DNA from: Bacteroidales bacterium UBA6851
GTDB lineage: Bacteria; Bacteroidota; Bacteroidia; Bacteroidales; UBA932
Reading direction: 5' to 3'
NCBI GenBank assembly: GCA_002451795.1
Contig: DKDJ01000009.1
Coordinates: 186,001 to 250,000 of the forward strand
DNA length: 64,000 nucleotides
This document shows positions 17,662-25,867 of the stretch, in pieces (position 1 is the stretch's first letter; every line of letters starts with the position of its first letter). The notes under the pieces are model-generated. The model had not been told where the DNA came from and did not search any database. It saw nothing but the letters and a program-made list of their open reading frames with translations. The position numbers and the translations under genes are program-made.

Positions 17662-18732
17662 CTAAATGATGAGCATTGCGTCTCCGTAAGGCCCGAACTT
17701 GTAATCCTGCTGTAGGGCGACGTCGTAGGCATTCATCACTTTCTCGAATCCTCCGAACGCTGCCACTGTCATGAGCATTGTGGATTGCGGGAGGTGGAAA
17801 TTGGAGACTATGGCGTCAGGAATGGAAAATTCGTATGGCGGGAAGATGAACTTGTTGGTCCATGTGTCCATAGGCCTTACTTCATTCTCCGTGGTGACAT
17901 AGGTCTCAAGGGCGCGCATTACTGTCACTCCTATGGCGCAGATTTTATGACCAGCACGTTTGGTTGCGTTGATTTCGTTGGCCGCGTTCTCTGAAATAAT
18001 AACTCTCTCTCCGTCCATCTTGTGTTTGGACAAGTCCTCAACATCCACGGTACGGAAATGTCCAATACCCATGTGTATAGTAATGAATGTCTTATCTATA
18101 TCGTTGAGTATCATTCTGTTGAGAAGCTCTCTGCTAAAGTGTAGTCCTGCTGCCGGGGCGGATACTGCTCCTTCGTTCTTTGCGAATATCGTCTGGAACT
18201 CTTCTGCGTCCCTTTCGTCTGGATTCTCCTTGACCCACTCTGGAACCGGAGTCTTTCCGAGTGCAAAAAGAGCGGCCTTGAATTCGTCATAAGGTCCATC
18301 GTAGAGGAATCTCAGAGTTCTTCCTCTGGATGTGGTATTGTCAATTACTTCGGCGACCATACTCTCGTCCTCGCCGAAATATAATTTGTTGCCGATGCGG
18401 ATTTTTCTAGCTGGATCCACAATCACGTCCCACAATTTCTGCTCTTTGTTGAGTTCGCGTAGCAGGAATACCATAATATCGGCTCCCGTCTTTTCTTTCT
18501 TGCCGAGAAGTTTAGCCGGAAAAACTTTGGTATCGTTGAGCACGAACCTGTCGTGCTTGCCGAAATATTCGATTATATCCTTGAACCTGCGGTGCTCTAT
18601 CTCGCCCGTATCCTTGTGGAGTACGAGGAGCTTGCATTCGTCCCTCCACTGGATTCTGCCGTTTACTTCCGGCATAAGTTCTGTAGCAATTTTCTCTTTT
18701 GGGAGGTCAAAGTTGAACTGTGAGAGTTTCAT
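17662..18732 (-). CDS. queA: S-adenosylmethionine:tRNA ribosyltransferase-isomerase QueA
   Basis: Transfers and isomerises the ribosyl moiety of SAM to 7-aminomethyl-7-deazaguanine at position 34 of GUN-anticodon tRNAs, making epoxyqueuosine. 356 residues, near the family norm. Motifs include FDLPKEKIATE at the N-terminus, RFVLNDTKVFPAKLLG, SAPAAGLHFSRELL, ITIHMGIGHFRTV and a C-terminal SNFHLPQSTMLMTVAAF. It stands alone, with 69 bases between it and the NUDIX gene. Another SAM-consuming tRNA enzyme (TrmB) and SAM synthase are also in the window. Confidence 0.95.
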   Translation of the reverse strand: MKLSQFNFDLPKEKIATELMPEVNGRIQWRDECKLLVLHKDTGEIEHRRFKDIIEYFGKHDRFVLNDTKVFPAKLLGKKEKTGADIMVFLLRELNKEQKLWDVIVDPARKIRIGNKLYFGEDESMVAEVIDNTTSRGRTLRFLYDGPYDEFKAALFALGKTPVPEWVKENPDERDAEEFQTIFAKNEGAVSAPAAGLHFSRELLNRMILNDIDKTFITIHMGIGHFRTVDVEDLSKHKMDGERVIISENAANEINATKRAGHKICAIGVTVMRALETYVTTENEVRPMDTWTNKFIFPPYEFSIPDAIVSNFHLPQSTMLMTVAAFGGFEKVMNAYDVALQQDYKFGPYGDAMLII

Positions 18733-18801
18733 ATCGCGTTATTGTATTTGCATTTACACTCTTTTCTATACGGTGAAACAATGCAAAAAGTTTCATGCGA
18801 A

Positions 18802-19413
18802 CTAAACTTTTGCTTCTCTAAACACTTCTACGATGGAAGGGAACGTGTTCTTTAGGAACGGTGGGAGGCTGGAACGCGCTACCCAAGCCGCTTTGCTTAT
18901 GTCTTCTTCTGTCTGTGGTGTCAGATCCACTGGCGCGGTATAGAGCATATCGTACCACCATGTGTGCTTGAGATGCCAGATGTTGTTTCTGAAGTAGCAG
19001 TGGTCCGTAACGCATATAAGTCGACCGAGTTTGAGCTCATCTACTCCTGTTTCTTCCTGTACCTCTCTGAGTGCGGTAGTGCGAATGTCCTCTCCTTCCT
19101 CCCTATGCCCTTTGGGTAGGTCCCACAAACCGCCACGGCGGATGAGTAGATAATCTCCTCGCTTGTTGGATACTAGTCCTCCGGCTGCATCCACTTCCTT
19201 GAATTCTGCGCATACCCTTCTGTACATCCACTCCATATTCTCGGTGGGAATGTATATTCTGGAAAGTGATTCTGAGGCCTCGAACATATCCACAAGAGTG
19301 TGGATAGAGATACGTTCGCCTATGTGAAATTCTATGGAGTTAGGATCGGCTAGCGCTTGTTCGTCTGGTCCGCAGATGATTATGCAGCGGTCCTTGAAAT
19401 ATATCTTGTGCAT
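18802..19413 (-). CDS. NUDIX hydrolase
   Basis: 203 residues from the ATG at 19413; 23 further upstream codons are open but would read through the promoter palindrome. The C-terminal half carries a complete NUDIX box, GHREEGE followed by seven residues and REVQEETGV (about residues 102-124), preceded by LWDLPK. The N-terminal part (about 1-75) looks like a separate small domain without recognisable motifs. The substrate cannot be predicted; members remove nucleoside diphosphate-linked moieties, often for housekeeping. It is transcribed away from the SRPBCC gene, from which it is separated by only 42 bases. Confidence 0.85.
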   Translation of the reverse strand: MHKIYFKDRCIIICGPDEQALADPNSIEFHIGERISIHTLVDMFEASESLSRIYIPTENMEWMYRRVCAEFKEVDAAGGLVSNKRGDYLLIRRGGLWDLPKGHREEGEDIRTTALREVQEETGVDELKLGRLICVTDHCYFRNNIWHLKHTWWYDMLYTAPVDLTPQTEEDISKAAWVARSSLPPFLKNTFPSIVEVFREAKV

Positions 19414-19424
19414 CGGATTTTTAC

Positions 19425-19440
19425 TATCTTTGCAAAGATA
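19425..19440. promoter_or_regulatory. Mirror-image divergent -7 boxes
   Basis: A perfect 16-base palindrome in which TATCTTTG (19425-19432) is the plus-strand -7 box and its reverse complement CAAAGATA (19433-19440) the minus-strand one. Predicted starts near 19439 (+) and 19426 (-) give leaders of about 10-17 bases for the SRPBCC and NUDIX genes. The two promoters overlap, so polymerase can occupy only one at a time. -33 boxes are weak on both sides. Confidence 0.5.
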
Positions 19441-19455
19441 AGAAAAAACATGCTT

Positions 19456-19896
19456 ATGACAGCACATTATACAAGCAAACACGGACTAGTTTCAAAACGT
19501 CCAGAAGAACTTTATATGGCATTCTGCGATATGCGGAATTTCTCGCAACTCGCAGGTGACAAAGTCAAGGCCGATGTCAAGGCGGATTATGATAGCCTCA
19601 GTATTGAGGTTCAAGGATTCCGTATCGGGGTGAAGATAGATGAAAGATTGCCTTACAGTCTTATTAGGGTAATATCAACAGAGTCTCCGGTGGAATTCGT
19701 GGCGGCGCTTCATTTTGATAACTCGGAAGTCCCTGGAAAGACGGACTTTAGCGTCGTTCTTGATGCCAACCTCAACTTTATGATGAAATCAATGCTTGGG
19801 AGCAAGATTCAGCAAGGGCTTGATAAAGCGGTGGATACTCTGGTAGACATATCTGAGGGACGGATGCCGAATATGCCTGAGGGCTTCGGAAGATGA
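19456..19896 (+). CDS. SRPBCC/START-like small protein
   Basis: 146 residues from the ATG at 19456 (an alternative ATG at 19450 adds two residues). The pattern of an N-terminal SKHGLVSKRPEELYMAFCD segment, alternating strands and a long C-terminal helix (MKSMLGSKIQQGLDKAVDTL) fits the helix-grip SRPBCC fold known from Bacteroidota proteins of unknown function. No catalytic residues can be named. The open frame continues upstream to 19357, but that part overlaps the NUDIX gene. It overlaps the RsmF-like gene by 4 bases (ATGA). Confidence 0.75.
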   Translation: MTAHYTSKHGLVSKRPEELYMAFCDMRNFSQLAGDKVKADVKADYDSLSIEVQGFRIGVKIDERLPYSLIRVISTESPVEFVAALHFDNSEVPGKTDFSVVLDANLNFMMKSMLGSKIQQGLDKAVDTLVDISEGRMPNMPEGFGR

Positions 19897-21062
19897 TACC
19901 GGTTTCAGTACGGCTCAATCCTTTCAAGACTCCTCGCGAACGGATATCCATCTTTGATGATGCTTCGCCGGTTCCTTGGTCTCGCTACGGCCTTATACTT
20001 TCGCAAAGGCCGTCTTTTACTCTGATGCCTCTATTCCATGCCGGATGCTTTTATGTGCAGGACAGTTCTGCCATGTATGTTGGGCATGTGTTCAGGAAGA
20101 TTCTTTCTTCATTTGGTCCTGGGCTCAGGGTTTTGGATTTGTGCGCTGCACCTGGTGGGAAGACGACTGATCTGTCGGTTTCTCTCCGTGAACGGTTTGG
20201 AGAGGATTGGACTCTCGTCTCGAATGAAGTGATGCGAGACCGCGTTAGGGTGTTGGATGATAATGTGGCGAAGTGGGGAGACCCGCGGGTGATGGTCACA
20301 AGTGTGGATCCTTCCGTGTTCGCTCGGTTTGACGGGGCTTTTGATATTATAGTGGCGGATGTGCCGTGCAGTGGAGAGGGAATGTTTAGGAAAGATGCGG
20401 AAGCGCAGCGGCAGTGGAGTGAGGACCTTGTGGAGCTATGTGCAGCCCGTCAGAAACGTATATTGGCAGATGTGTGGCCATCTCTGAAAGAGGGCGGTGT
20501 GTTGATATACAGTACATGCACTTACGAGGATGCTGAGAATGATAGTAATCTTGAGTGGGCGGCGCAGACTCTTGGGGGAAAGATCATCCCGTCTGAAGAT
20601 GAATTTCCGGAGTATGGAGTGAAACTCACTCGCGCAGGCAGTCTTCTCAAGGCTGGAGATGTTCTCGGCGAAGGCCAGTGGGTAGGTGCTCTTCTGAAAA
20701 CAGCCTTCTCTTCTGAATTCACGAGTGTGCACGATTTTAGTTCATTGAGGCCGTTGAGGAGGGTGTTCCTACCTAATGAGCGGCGAGGGATAGTGAAAGG
20801 TAAGGATTTTATTCCGGACGCAGATTGGGCTCTCAGTATTGATTTTGATAGGGATGCGTATCCGGTGGTGGATCTGGATGAGCAGTTGGCACTTCGTTTC
20901 CTTCATCGAGACACAATTGTTCTTCCCGATGCTCCTCTTGGTTACAACGTGGTGAGTTATTCAGGGGTGCCGCTTGGCTTTGTGAAGAATCTTGGAAGGA
21001 GATGTAACAATCTTTATCCTTCTGGGAGAAGAATATTAATGGATGTAAATAACGTAAAATGA
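19893..21062 (+). CDS. RsmF/NOL1-family RNA (cytosine-5-)-methyltransferase
   Basis: SAM-dependent m5C methyltransferase, probably acting on 16S rRNA. 389 residues. The SAM motif DLCAAPGGKT is at 82-91, the Cys of DVPCSGEGMF is Cys159 and the catalytic Cys of YSTCTY is Cys209. A C-terminal RsmF-like PUA-type region follows (FIPDADWALS, YPSGRRILM). The N-terminus starts at VSVRLNP and is about 30 residues shorter than usual RsmF, lacking the first helices. No frameshifted remnant is visible, since the coding of the upstream SRPBCC gene runs right up to the start. ATGA overlaps at both ends couple it to its neighbours. Confidence 0.88.
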   Translation: MIPVSVRLNPFKTPRERISIFDDASPVPWSRYGLILSQRPSFTLMPLFHAGCFYVQDSSAMYVGHVFRKILSSFGPGLRVLDLCAAPGGKTTDLSVSLRERFGEDWTLVSNEVMRDRVRVLDDNVAKWGDPRVMVTSVDPSVFARFDGAFDIIVADVPCSGEGMFRKDAEAQRQWSEDLVELCAARQKRILADVWPSLKEGGVLIYSTCTYEDAENDSNLEWAAQTLGGKIIPSEDEFPEYGVKLTRAGSLLKAGDVLGEGQWVGALLKTAFSSEFTSVHDFSSLRPLRRVFLPNERRGIVKGKDFIPDADWALSIDFDRDAYPVVDLDEQLALRFLHRDTIVLPDAPLGYNVVSYSGVPLGFVKNLGRRCNNLYPSGRRILMDVNNVK

Positions 21063-21934
21063 ATAAGATATACTTTGGATTGACGATGCTCTCTATGCTC
21101 GTTGGTGTTACAATGACAGCGCAGGACAAGGAACTCTCGGCGTCGTACAGGCAGAAGTTTGATCGGCAGGTTCGCAATGTCGGTGTTACTGGGGTTGGAG
21201 TGGAAACGATAGTAAGCAGGTGGGAAGAGGATTGTCCGGATGATCCAGATATGCTTGTGGCTAAGTTTGATTTTAACTACGCTAAATCAGTTTCTTCCGG
21301 AGTGGTTCAGAGGCCGACTCAAAGGTATCTTGGTGAAAAGCCTATTTTAACTCTGAAGGATTCTACCGGCGCTGATGTGTTCTATTATCAGGTGGCGGAA
21401 TTCAATGATGAGTACTTCTCAATAGCGCTGCAGAGTATAAGCCGGGCTGTGCATTTGAAGCCACGTGAGTTGAGGTACCGTTTCGACAAAATCAATGCGC
21501 TTGTTGCTTATGAGAAGGATAGCCCAGACATGAGTTATTCTGAAATAAAGACGCTTGTAAGCGAGTATAGTTCTTCAAAAAATGATGAATGGACGCTTGA
21601 TTCTAAGCCTTTGGCTGCCGGGGTTGATTCCCGAATATCTCCGGAATTCAGTCAGGCAATGGGTGAATACTGCTATGCCCTCTACAAGGTAGGAACACCG
21701 CTTGCGTATGACTATTTCCTTCAGCTCTCCACAATGATGAACAAACTTGAGCCGAAGAACCCTGTGTTTATCGATAATATCGGATCCTATTGGCAGGTAG
21801 CCAAGAAGAACAATAAGAAAGCGGAGAAGTATTACAAGAAGGCTCTCAAGATAGATCCGCAGGACTATGCGGCCACTACTAATCTCAAAATTATTCAGTC
21901 TTCGAAGTCTCAGAAGGGTCAATCCGGGAAATAA
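21059..21934 (+). CDS. Secreted TPR-repeat protein, function unknown
   Basis: 291 residues with a signal peptide (about 1-21, ending MTAQ). TPR-like helices occur in the middle, and a recognisable TPR pair sits at about 232-285 (NPVFIDNIGSYWQVAKKNNK, then KAEKYYKKALKIDP). It is probably a periplasmic scaffold protein. The start overlaps the RsmF-like gene by 4 bases. The 3' end overlaps the convergent permease gene by 44 bases, with the Ser/Gln/Lys-rich tail (SSKSQKGQSGK) inside the overlap. Confidence 0.75.
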   Translation: MNKIYFGLTMLSMLVGVTMTAQDKELSASYRQKFDRQVRNVGVTGVGVETIVSRWEEDCPDDPDMLVAKFDFNYAKSVSSGVVQRPTQRYLGEKPILTLKDSTGADVFYYQVAEFNDEYFSIALQSISRAVHLKPRELRYRFDKINALVAYEKDSPDMSYSEIKTLVSEYSSSKNDEWTLDSKPLAAGVDSRISPEFSQAMGEYCYALYKVGTPLAYDYFLQLSTMMNKLEPKNPVFIDNIGSYWQVAKKNNKKAEKYYKKALKIDPQDYAATTNLKIIQSSKSQKGQSGK

Positions 21935-23051
21935 ACATGCATGGTATTAGCATCAGCAGCATGATGACAACGAATGCTATAGAGTCGTATATCACTATGC
22001 GTGCGAAATCTATCTCCACTGGTATATATGAGACAAAGTAATTGGTGGGGTCGAGTTTTATCAGATGTGTGATTTTCTGTACGATACACAGTATTAAAGC
22101 GCAGGCGTTACCTACTAGCATTCCCTTGACTACGATAGATGCGGTAATGCGAAGGAATATCGACGCTATACCCTTGTCCCTCATCCCTAAGGACTTGAGC
22201 GTGCCTATAGTTGAGATGTTTCTGAATAAGAGTATCAGCAATCCGGATATCATGTTGAATCCTGCGACAATAATCATCAGTGCCAGAATGACAATCACGT
22301 TGAGGTCAATGAGTTCAAGCCAGTCATAGATGTGAGCAAAAGACTCTGCTGAGGATACAGCTACGAGCATTTCATCCTCATCTGATGCATTGGAGTATAT
22401 TATTGCCCCTATCTCGGCTGCTTTCTCTTTTAGCGCTTCGGAGGAGCGATATTTTTCATCGAGAGTGATTTCAAGTGCCGACACTTGATGCTCTTTCCAT
22501 CCGTTTACTCGTCTGAGGTCAGAAATAGGCATCTCAACAATGATGTTCTGTGTGCTGCCAAGCATATCTTCCTTGACGGACGTTACGGTGAGTTTTCTTA
22601 TCTTCAGCCTTTTGGAAGAGAAATATGCATAGAATTCGTCGCCTTCTGAAAGGTTTAGGCTAGATGCAAGTTCTTTCGGAACAATTGCATGGAGTGATGA
22701 GTCCGGGCTGCTTACTCCCTTAAAGAGGACTCCTCGTATGACTGAACCTTTTTTTGCAATTCCTGCAGCATATATTACTCCTTGAACCACTTCGACACCC
22801 TTGGTATTCAAAATGTTTTCGAGGTAGCTTGGGCTGTCCGTAATGGGATCATCTTTGTCAAGATAATTCTGAAAGGTTGGTGCAATCTGGATGTCTCCGC
22901 TCACAGCGCTTATCTCCCTTCCGATAGTCCTTCTGAATCCAGAGGATACGGACTGCGCTATGATAATAACAAAGAAAGAAATGGCTATCAGTACGATAGC
23001 CATTTCTCCTTTGGTTTTGAGCCGGGATGCTATGAACCTTTCAGCTTTCAC
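21891..23051 (-). CDS. LolC/LolE/FtsX-family ABC transporter permease
   Basis: About 386 residues from a GTG at 23051 (VKAERFIASRL), which matches the typical N-terminus just before the first membrane helix. An alternative GTG at 23084 and an ATG at 23123 would overlap the protease gene. Topology: one helix (about 17-40), a periplasmic domain of about 220 residues, then three helices near the C-terminus. This is the LolC/LolE layout used for lipoprotein release from the inner membrane. No ATPase (LolD-like) gene lies beside it, so it must pair with one encoded elsewhere. Confidence 0.82.
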   Translation of the reverse strand: MKAERFIASRLKTKGEMAIVLIAISFFVIIIAQSVSSGFRRTIGREISAVSGDIQIAPTFQNYLDKDDPITDSPSYLENILNTKGVEVVQGVIYAAGIAKKGSVIRGVLFKGVSSPDSSLHAIVPKELASSLNLSEGDEFYAYFSSKRLKIRKLTVTSVKEDMLGSTQNIIVEMPISDLRRVNGWKEHQVSALEITLDEKYRSSEALKEKAAEIGAIIYSNASDEDEMLVAVSSAESFAHIYDWLELIDLNVIVILALMIIVAGFNMISGLLILLFRNISTIGTLKSLGMRDKGIASIFLRITASIVVKGMLVGNACALILCIVQKITHLIKLDPTNYFVSYIPVEIDFARIVIYDSIAFVVIMLLMLIPCMFISRIDPSETSKTE

Positions 23052-23061
23052 GGTGAAAAAA

Positions 23062-25077
23062 TTACCAGATGATAACCCTTTCACTTTCAGGCCTCCACAT
23101 TGGGTCTCCTTCCTGAATGTCAAATGCTTTGAAGAAGAACGGGAAGTTCCTTACTGTGACGTTGACGCGGTTCTCGGCAAGAGAGTGTACGTCCAACTTG
23201 GTTAGACGGGCTTTCTCTTCATCGGTGGCGTTTTGTGCCCAGAGGTGGGCAAAGCCTAGGAAGAATCTCTGGTCAACGTTGAATCCGTCAATATCTGCTG
23301 GCTGTTTGTCACCGAGGGCATTGTGAAGAGCGGTGTAGGCGATGCTAACTCCGCCGTGGTCTGCGATGTTCTCCCCGAGTGTGAGCTGTCCGTCTGCGTG
23401 AAGTCCCGGAAGGATTTCCACTTCGCTGTATTGATTGACAAGAATAGCTGTCTTGGCTTTGAACTTGGCTTCGTCTTCTGCTGTCCACCAATTGGTCATG
23501 TTGCCGTCAGAGTCAAAGAGCCTGCCTTGGTCATCGAATCCGTGAGTCATCTCATGCCCTATGACCACTCCGATGGCGCCATAGTTGATAGCGTCGTCAG
23601 CATCGATGTTGAAGAATGGTGGCTGGAGGATGGCTGCAGGGAAGCAGATTTCGTTGGTGGTAGGGTTATAGTAGGCATTGACTGTCTGTGGAGTCATTCC
23701 CCATTCGCTCTTGTCGGTTTTCTTCCCGAGTTTGCTGAAGTTGTCAGCTACATACCATGCGTTGGCAGCGCGGAGGTTGTCATAGTAACTGAGCTTCGGA
23801 TCCACTGTAAGGCTAGAATAGTCCTTCCATTTGTCAGGGTAGCCAATCTTAACTGTGAAGTTAGAAAGTTTTTTCTCGGCATATTCCTTGGTCTGGTCAG
23901 ACATCCATTCGAGAGAAGCGATGTGCTCTCCAAGAGATTTCTGGAGCTGATTGACTATTTCCAGCATCTTCTGCTTGTTCTCTTCAGGGAAGTACTTCTT
24001 TACATACATCTGTCCCACAGCCTCTCCGAGAATGCTGTTAGGGACGCTCATGGCGCGCTTCCATCTTGGCTTTTGCTCGGTGACGCCGCTCATTGCCGTG
24101 CTGAAGAAATCGAAGTATGCTGAGTAGAAATCATCTGAAAGTGAGGTGGATGCGTCCATGATAAGATGGGCTGCAAGATAATCTTTTAGAGTCTCGAGGC
24201 TGCTGTCTGCATAGAGTTTAGAGAATCCCTCGAAGAATGAAGGCTGCTCAACTATTACCTTGTCCTGGTCTGGAAGTCCGAGAGTCTTGAAGAAAAGTGC
24301 AAAATCAAATCCTTTGTATGCAGAGACAATCTGTGCCGTGCTCATAGGATTGTAGAGCTTGGTATAGTCCCTATTCTGGATACTTGTCCATGAGAAGTCT
24401 GCGAGAGCGTCTTCTGTCCTGACGGCATTCTGTGCCTTAACTTCAGGGTTTTCAACACCGCACAGGGAGAAGAGTTTCACCATCATCTGCTGATATTTAT
24501 CGTGAAGTTCAGCATTTGACGGATCCACATAGTAGTCACGGTCACCCATGCCAAGACCTCCCTGACCGAGATAGAGCACCTGCGTATCACTGTCCATAAG
24601 GTCTGCATCGACCCCTACACCGAAGAATCCTCCGGAGCCATATTTGTTTAATTCGGCAAGTACCTTGGCAAGTTCCTGCTTGTCAGAGGCTGAATAGATG
24701 GTATTCAAATCCTTGAGCACTGGTGTAGCCCCTTCGGAATTCAGCCTTGTGGAATCAAGTCCCTGCTTGTAGAGGTCTACGATTTTCTGGTCGTTCGTGC
24801 CTGCTGCAGGATTCATTTTGGACATCTCTGCGAAGAGGTTGTTGAGTCTTTCGACGTTGTCCTCTCGGAGCTTGTCGAATGAGCCGAACCGTGCATATTC
24901 AGGCTTGAGAGGGTTGTTCTTGACCCAGTTGCCGTTGGCGTAAGAATAGAAGTCCGTCTTAGGGCTTACGTTAAGGTCCATATAGCTAGTATCAAGAGCC
25001 GGGACCTTGTCTCCCTTCTGCTGGCATGAAACTGCCGCAATGAGTAAAGGAAGCATCAACACTACTGTTTTTTTCAT
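23062..25077 (-). CDS. M13-family (neprilysin/PepO-like) metalloendopeptidase lipoprotein
   Basis: 671 residues from the ATG at 25077; upstream codons to 25119 were rejected because MKKTVVLMLPLLIAAVSC is a lipoprotein signal with Cys18. The zinc motif HEMTH is at about residues 508-512, with the third ligand Glu in GENIADHGG at about 569. FYSYANGNWV near the N-terminus and NAYYNPTTNEICFPAAILQPPFF before the zinc site are typical M13 segments. It is expected in the periplasm or on the outer membrane, degrading peptides. It lies 10 bases before the permease gene and is divergent from the YczE-like gene. Confidence 0.95.
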   Translation of the reverse strand: MKKTVVLMLPLLIAAVSCQQKGDKVPALDTSYMDLNVSPKTDFYSYANGNWVKNNPLKPEYARFGSFDKLREDNVERLNNLFAEMSKMNPAAGTNDQKIVDLYKQGLDSTRLNSEGATPVLKDLNTIYSASDKQELAKVLAELNKYGSGGFFGVGVDADLMDSDTQVLYLGQGGLGMGDRDYYVDPSNAELHDKYQQMMVKLFSLCGVENPEVKAQNAVRTEDALADFSWTSIQNRDYTKLYNPMSTAQIVSAYKGFDFALFFKTLGLPDQDKVIVEQPSFFEGFSKLYADSSLETLKDYLAAHLIMDASTSLSDDFYSAYFDFFSTAMSGVTEQKPRWKRAMSVPNSILGEAVGQMYVKKYFPEENKQKMLEIVNQLQKSLGEHIASLEWMSDQTKEYAEKKLSNFTVKIGYPDKWKDYSSLTVDPKLSYYDNLRAANAWYVADNFSKLGKKTDKSEWGMTPQTVNAYYNPTTNEICFPAAILQPPFFNIDADDAINYGAIGVVIGHEMTHGFDDQGRLFDSDGNMTNWWTAEDEAKFKAKTAILVNQYSEVEILPGLHADGQLTLGENIADHGGVSIAYTALHNALGDKQPADIDGFNVDQRFFLGFAHLWAQNATDEEKARLTKLDVHSLAENRVNVTVRNFPFFFKAFDIQEGDPMWRPESERVIIW

Positions 25078-25100
25078 TAGAAAAACTTTTAATACGAGCA

Positions 25101-25137
25101 CAAAGATAGCGAAAATCACTCTAATTTGCTATTTTTG
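25101..25137. promoter_or_regulatory. Divergent -7 boxes for the M13 peptidase and YczE-like genes
   Basis: Minus-strand TATCTTTG (25108-25101) and plus-strand TATTTTTG (25130-25137), both full TAnnTTTG matches. No clear TTTG lies 20 bases behind either. The predicted leaders are about 18 and 25 bases. Confidence 0.45.
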
Positions 25138-25168
25138 TGTCGTTTGGTTACTTGATAGAAGTGGAAAA

Positions 25169-25867
25169 ATGGTTCGTATAGATAGAACAAACATACTATA
25201 TCGTTATGTTATGGCCACTCTGGGATTATTCCTTGTCTCATTCGGCGTGGCCGTCTCGATAGTGGTCAATCTTGGTACCGCGCCACTCTCGTGCGCTGCA
25301 TACGTACTCAATCTCCGGTTTCCGTCATTGAGCGTGGGGACTTTTATATTCATCGTCAATATGGTGTATATGCTCGTGCAGATGGTTGTGCTCCGGAGAA
25401 GATTCAGGCCACGTAACCTTATGCAGATTCCCGCTTCCTTGCTCTTTGGCTACCTTACCGACATCTCTCTATGGATATTGTCCGGATTCTATCCGGAATC
25501 TATCCCGGTTAGGCTTATTGTTCTTGTTGGTGGGTGTGTGGTTACGGCAATAGGTGTGAGTCTGGAGGTGCATTCTAAGGCATGGATGCTTTCTGCTGAG
25601 ATGACAGTGGATGCTTTCTCCTCTACGCTTGGAAAGCCATTTGACAAGGTGAAGGTCGTGATGGACTCAACAATGGTCGTGATAGCAGCGGCTCTTTCTT
25701 GGGTTTTCTTTGGCAATCCTTTTGGAAGTGGCCATTTCGAGAACTTCGCTGACGTGCTTTTCTCTAGAGTCCCGGGCATTGTGAACGGTATCGGTACCAT
25801 AATCATGGCATTTCTGCCTGGGATGCTGATGAAGTATGTTTCTCCTGCTCTGGGCAGATTCTTTTGA
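25169..25867 (+). CDS. YczE/YitT-like integral membrane protein
   Basis: 232 residues from the ATG at 25169 (MVRIDRTNILYRYVMATLGL); the frame is open back to 25007 but that part lies across the divergent promoters and the protease start. About five hydrophobic helices. The N-terminal pattern GLFLVSFGVAVSIVVNLGTAPLS and the GTIIMAFLPGMLMKY ending are typical of the YczE/YyaS/YitT group, whose function is not established. Its last 65 bases overlap the convergent lytic transglycosylase gene. Confidence 0.82.
   Translation: MVRIDRTNILYRYVMATLGLFLVSFGVAVSIVVNLGTAPLSCAAYVLNLRFPSLSVGTFIFIVNMVYMLVQMVVLRRRFRPRNLMQIPASLLFGYLTDISLWILSGFYPESIPVRLIVLVGGCVVTAIGVSLEVHSKAWMLSAEMTVDAFSSTLGKPFDKVKVVMDSTMVVIAAALSWVFFGNPFGSGHFENFADVLFSRVPGIVNGIGTIIMAFLPGMLMKYVSPALGRFF

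Noticed and set aside
23323..24123. 266-codon open frame antisense to the M13 peptidase gene
   Set aside because: It lies wholly opposite a well-supported gene, has no recognisable domain and reads like a complementary-frame artefact.
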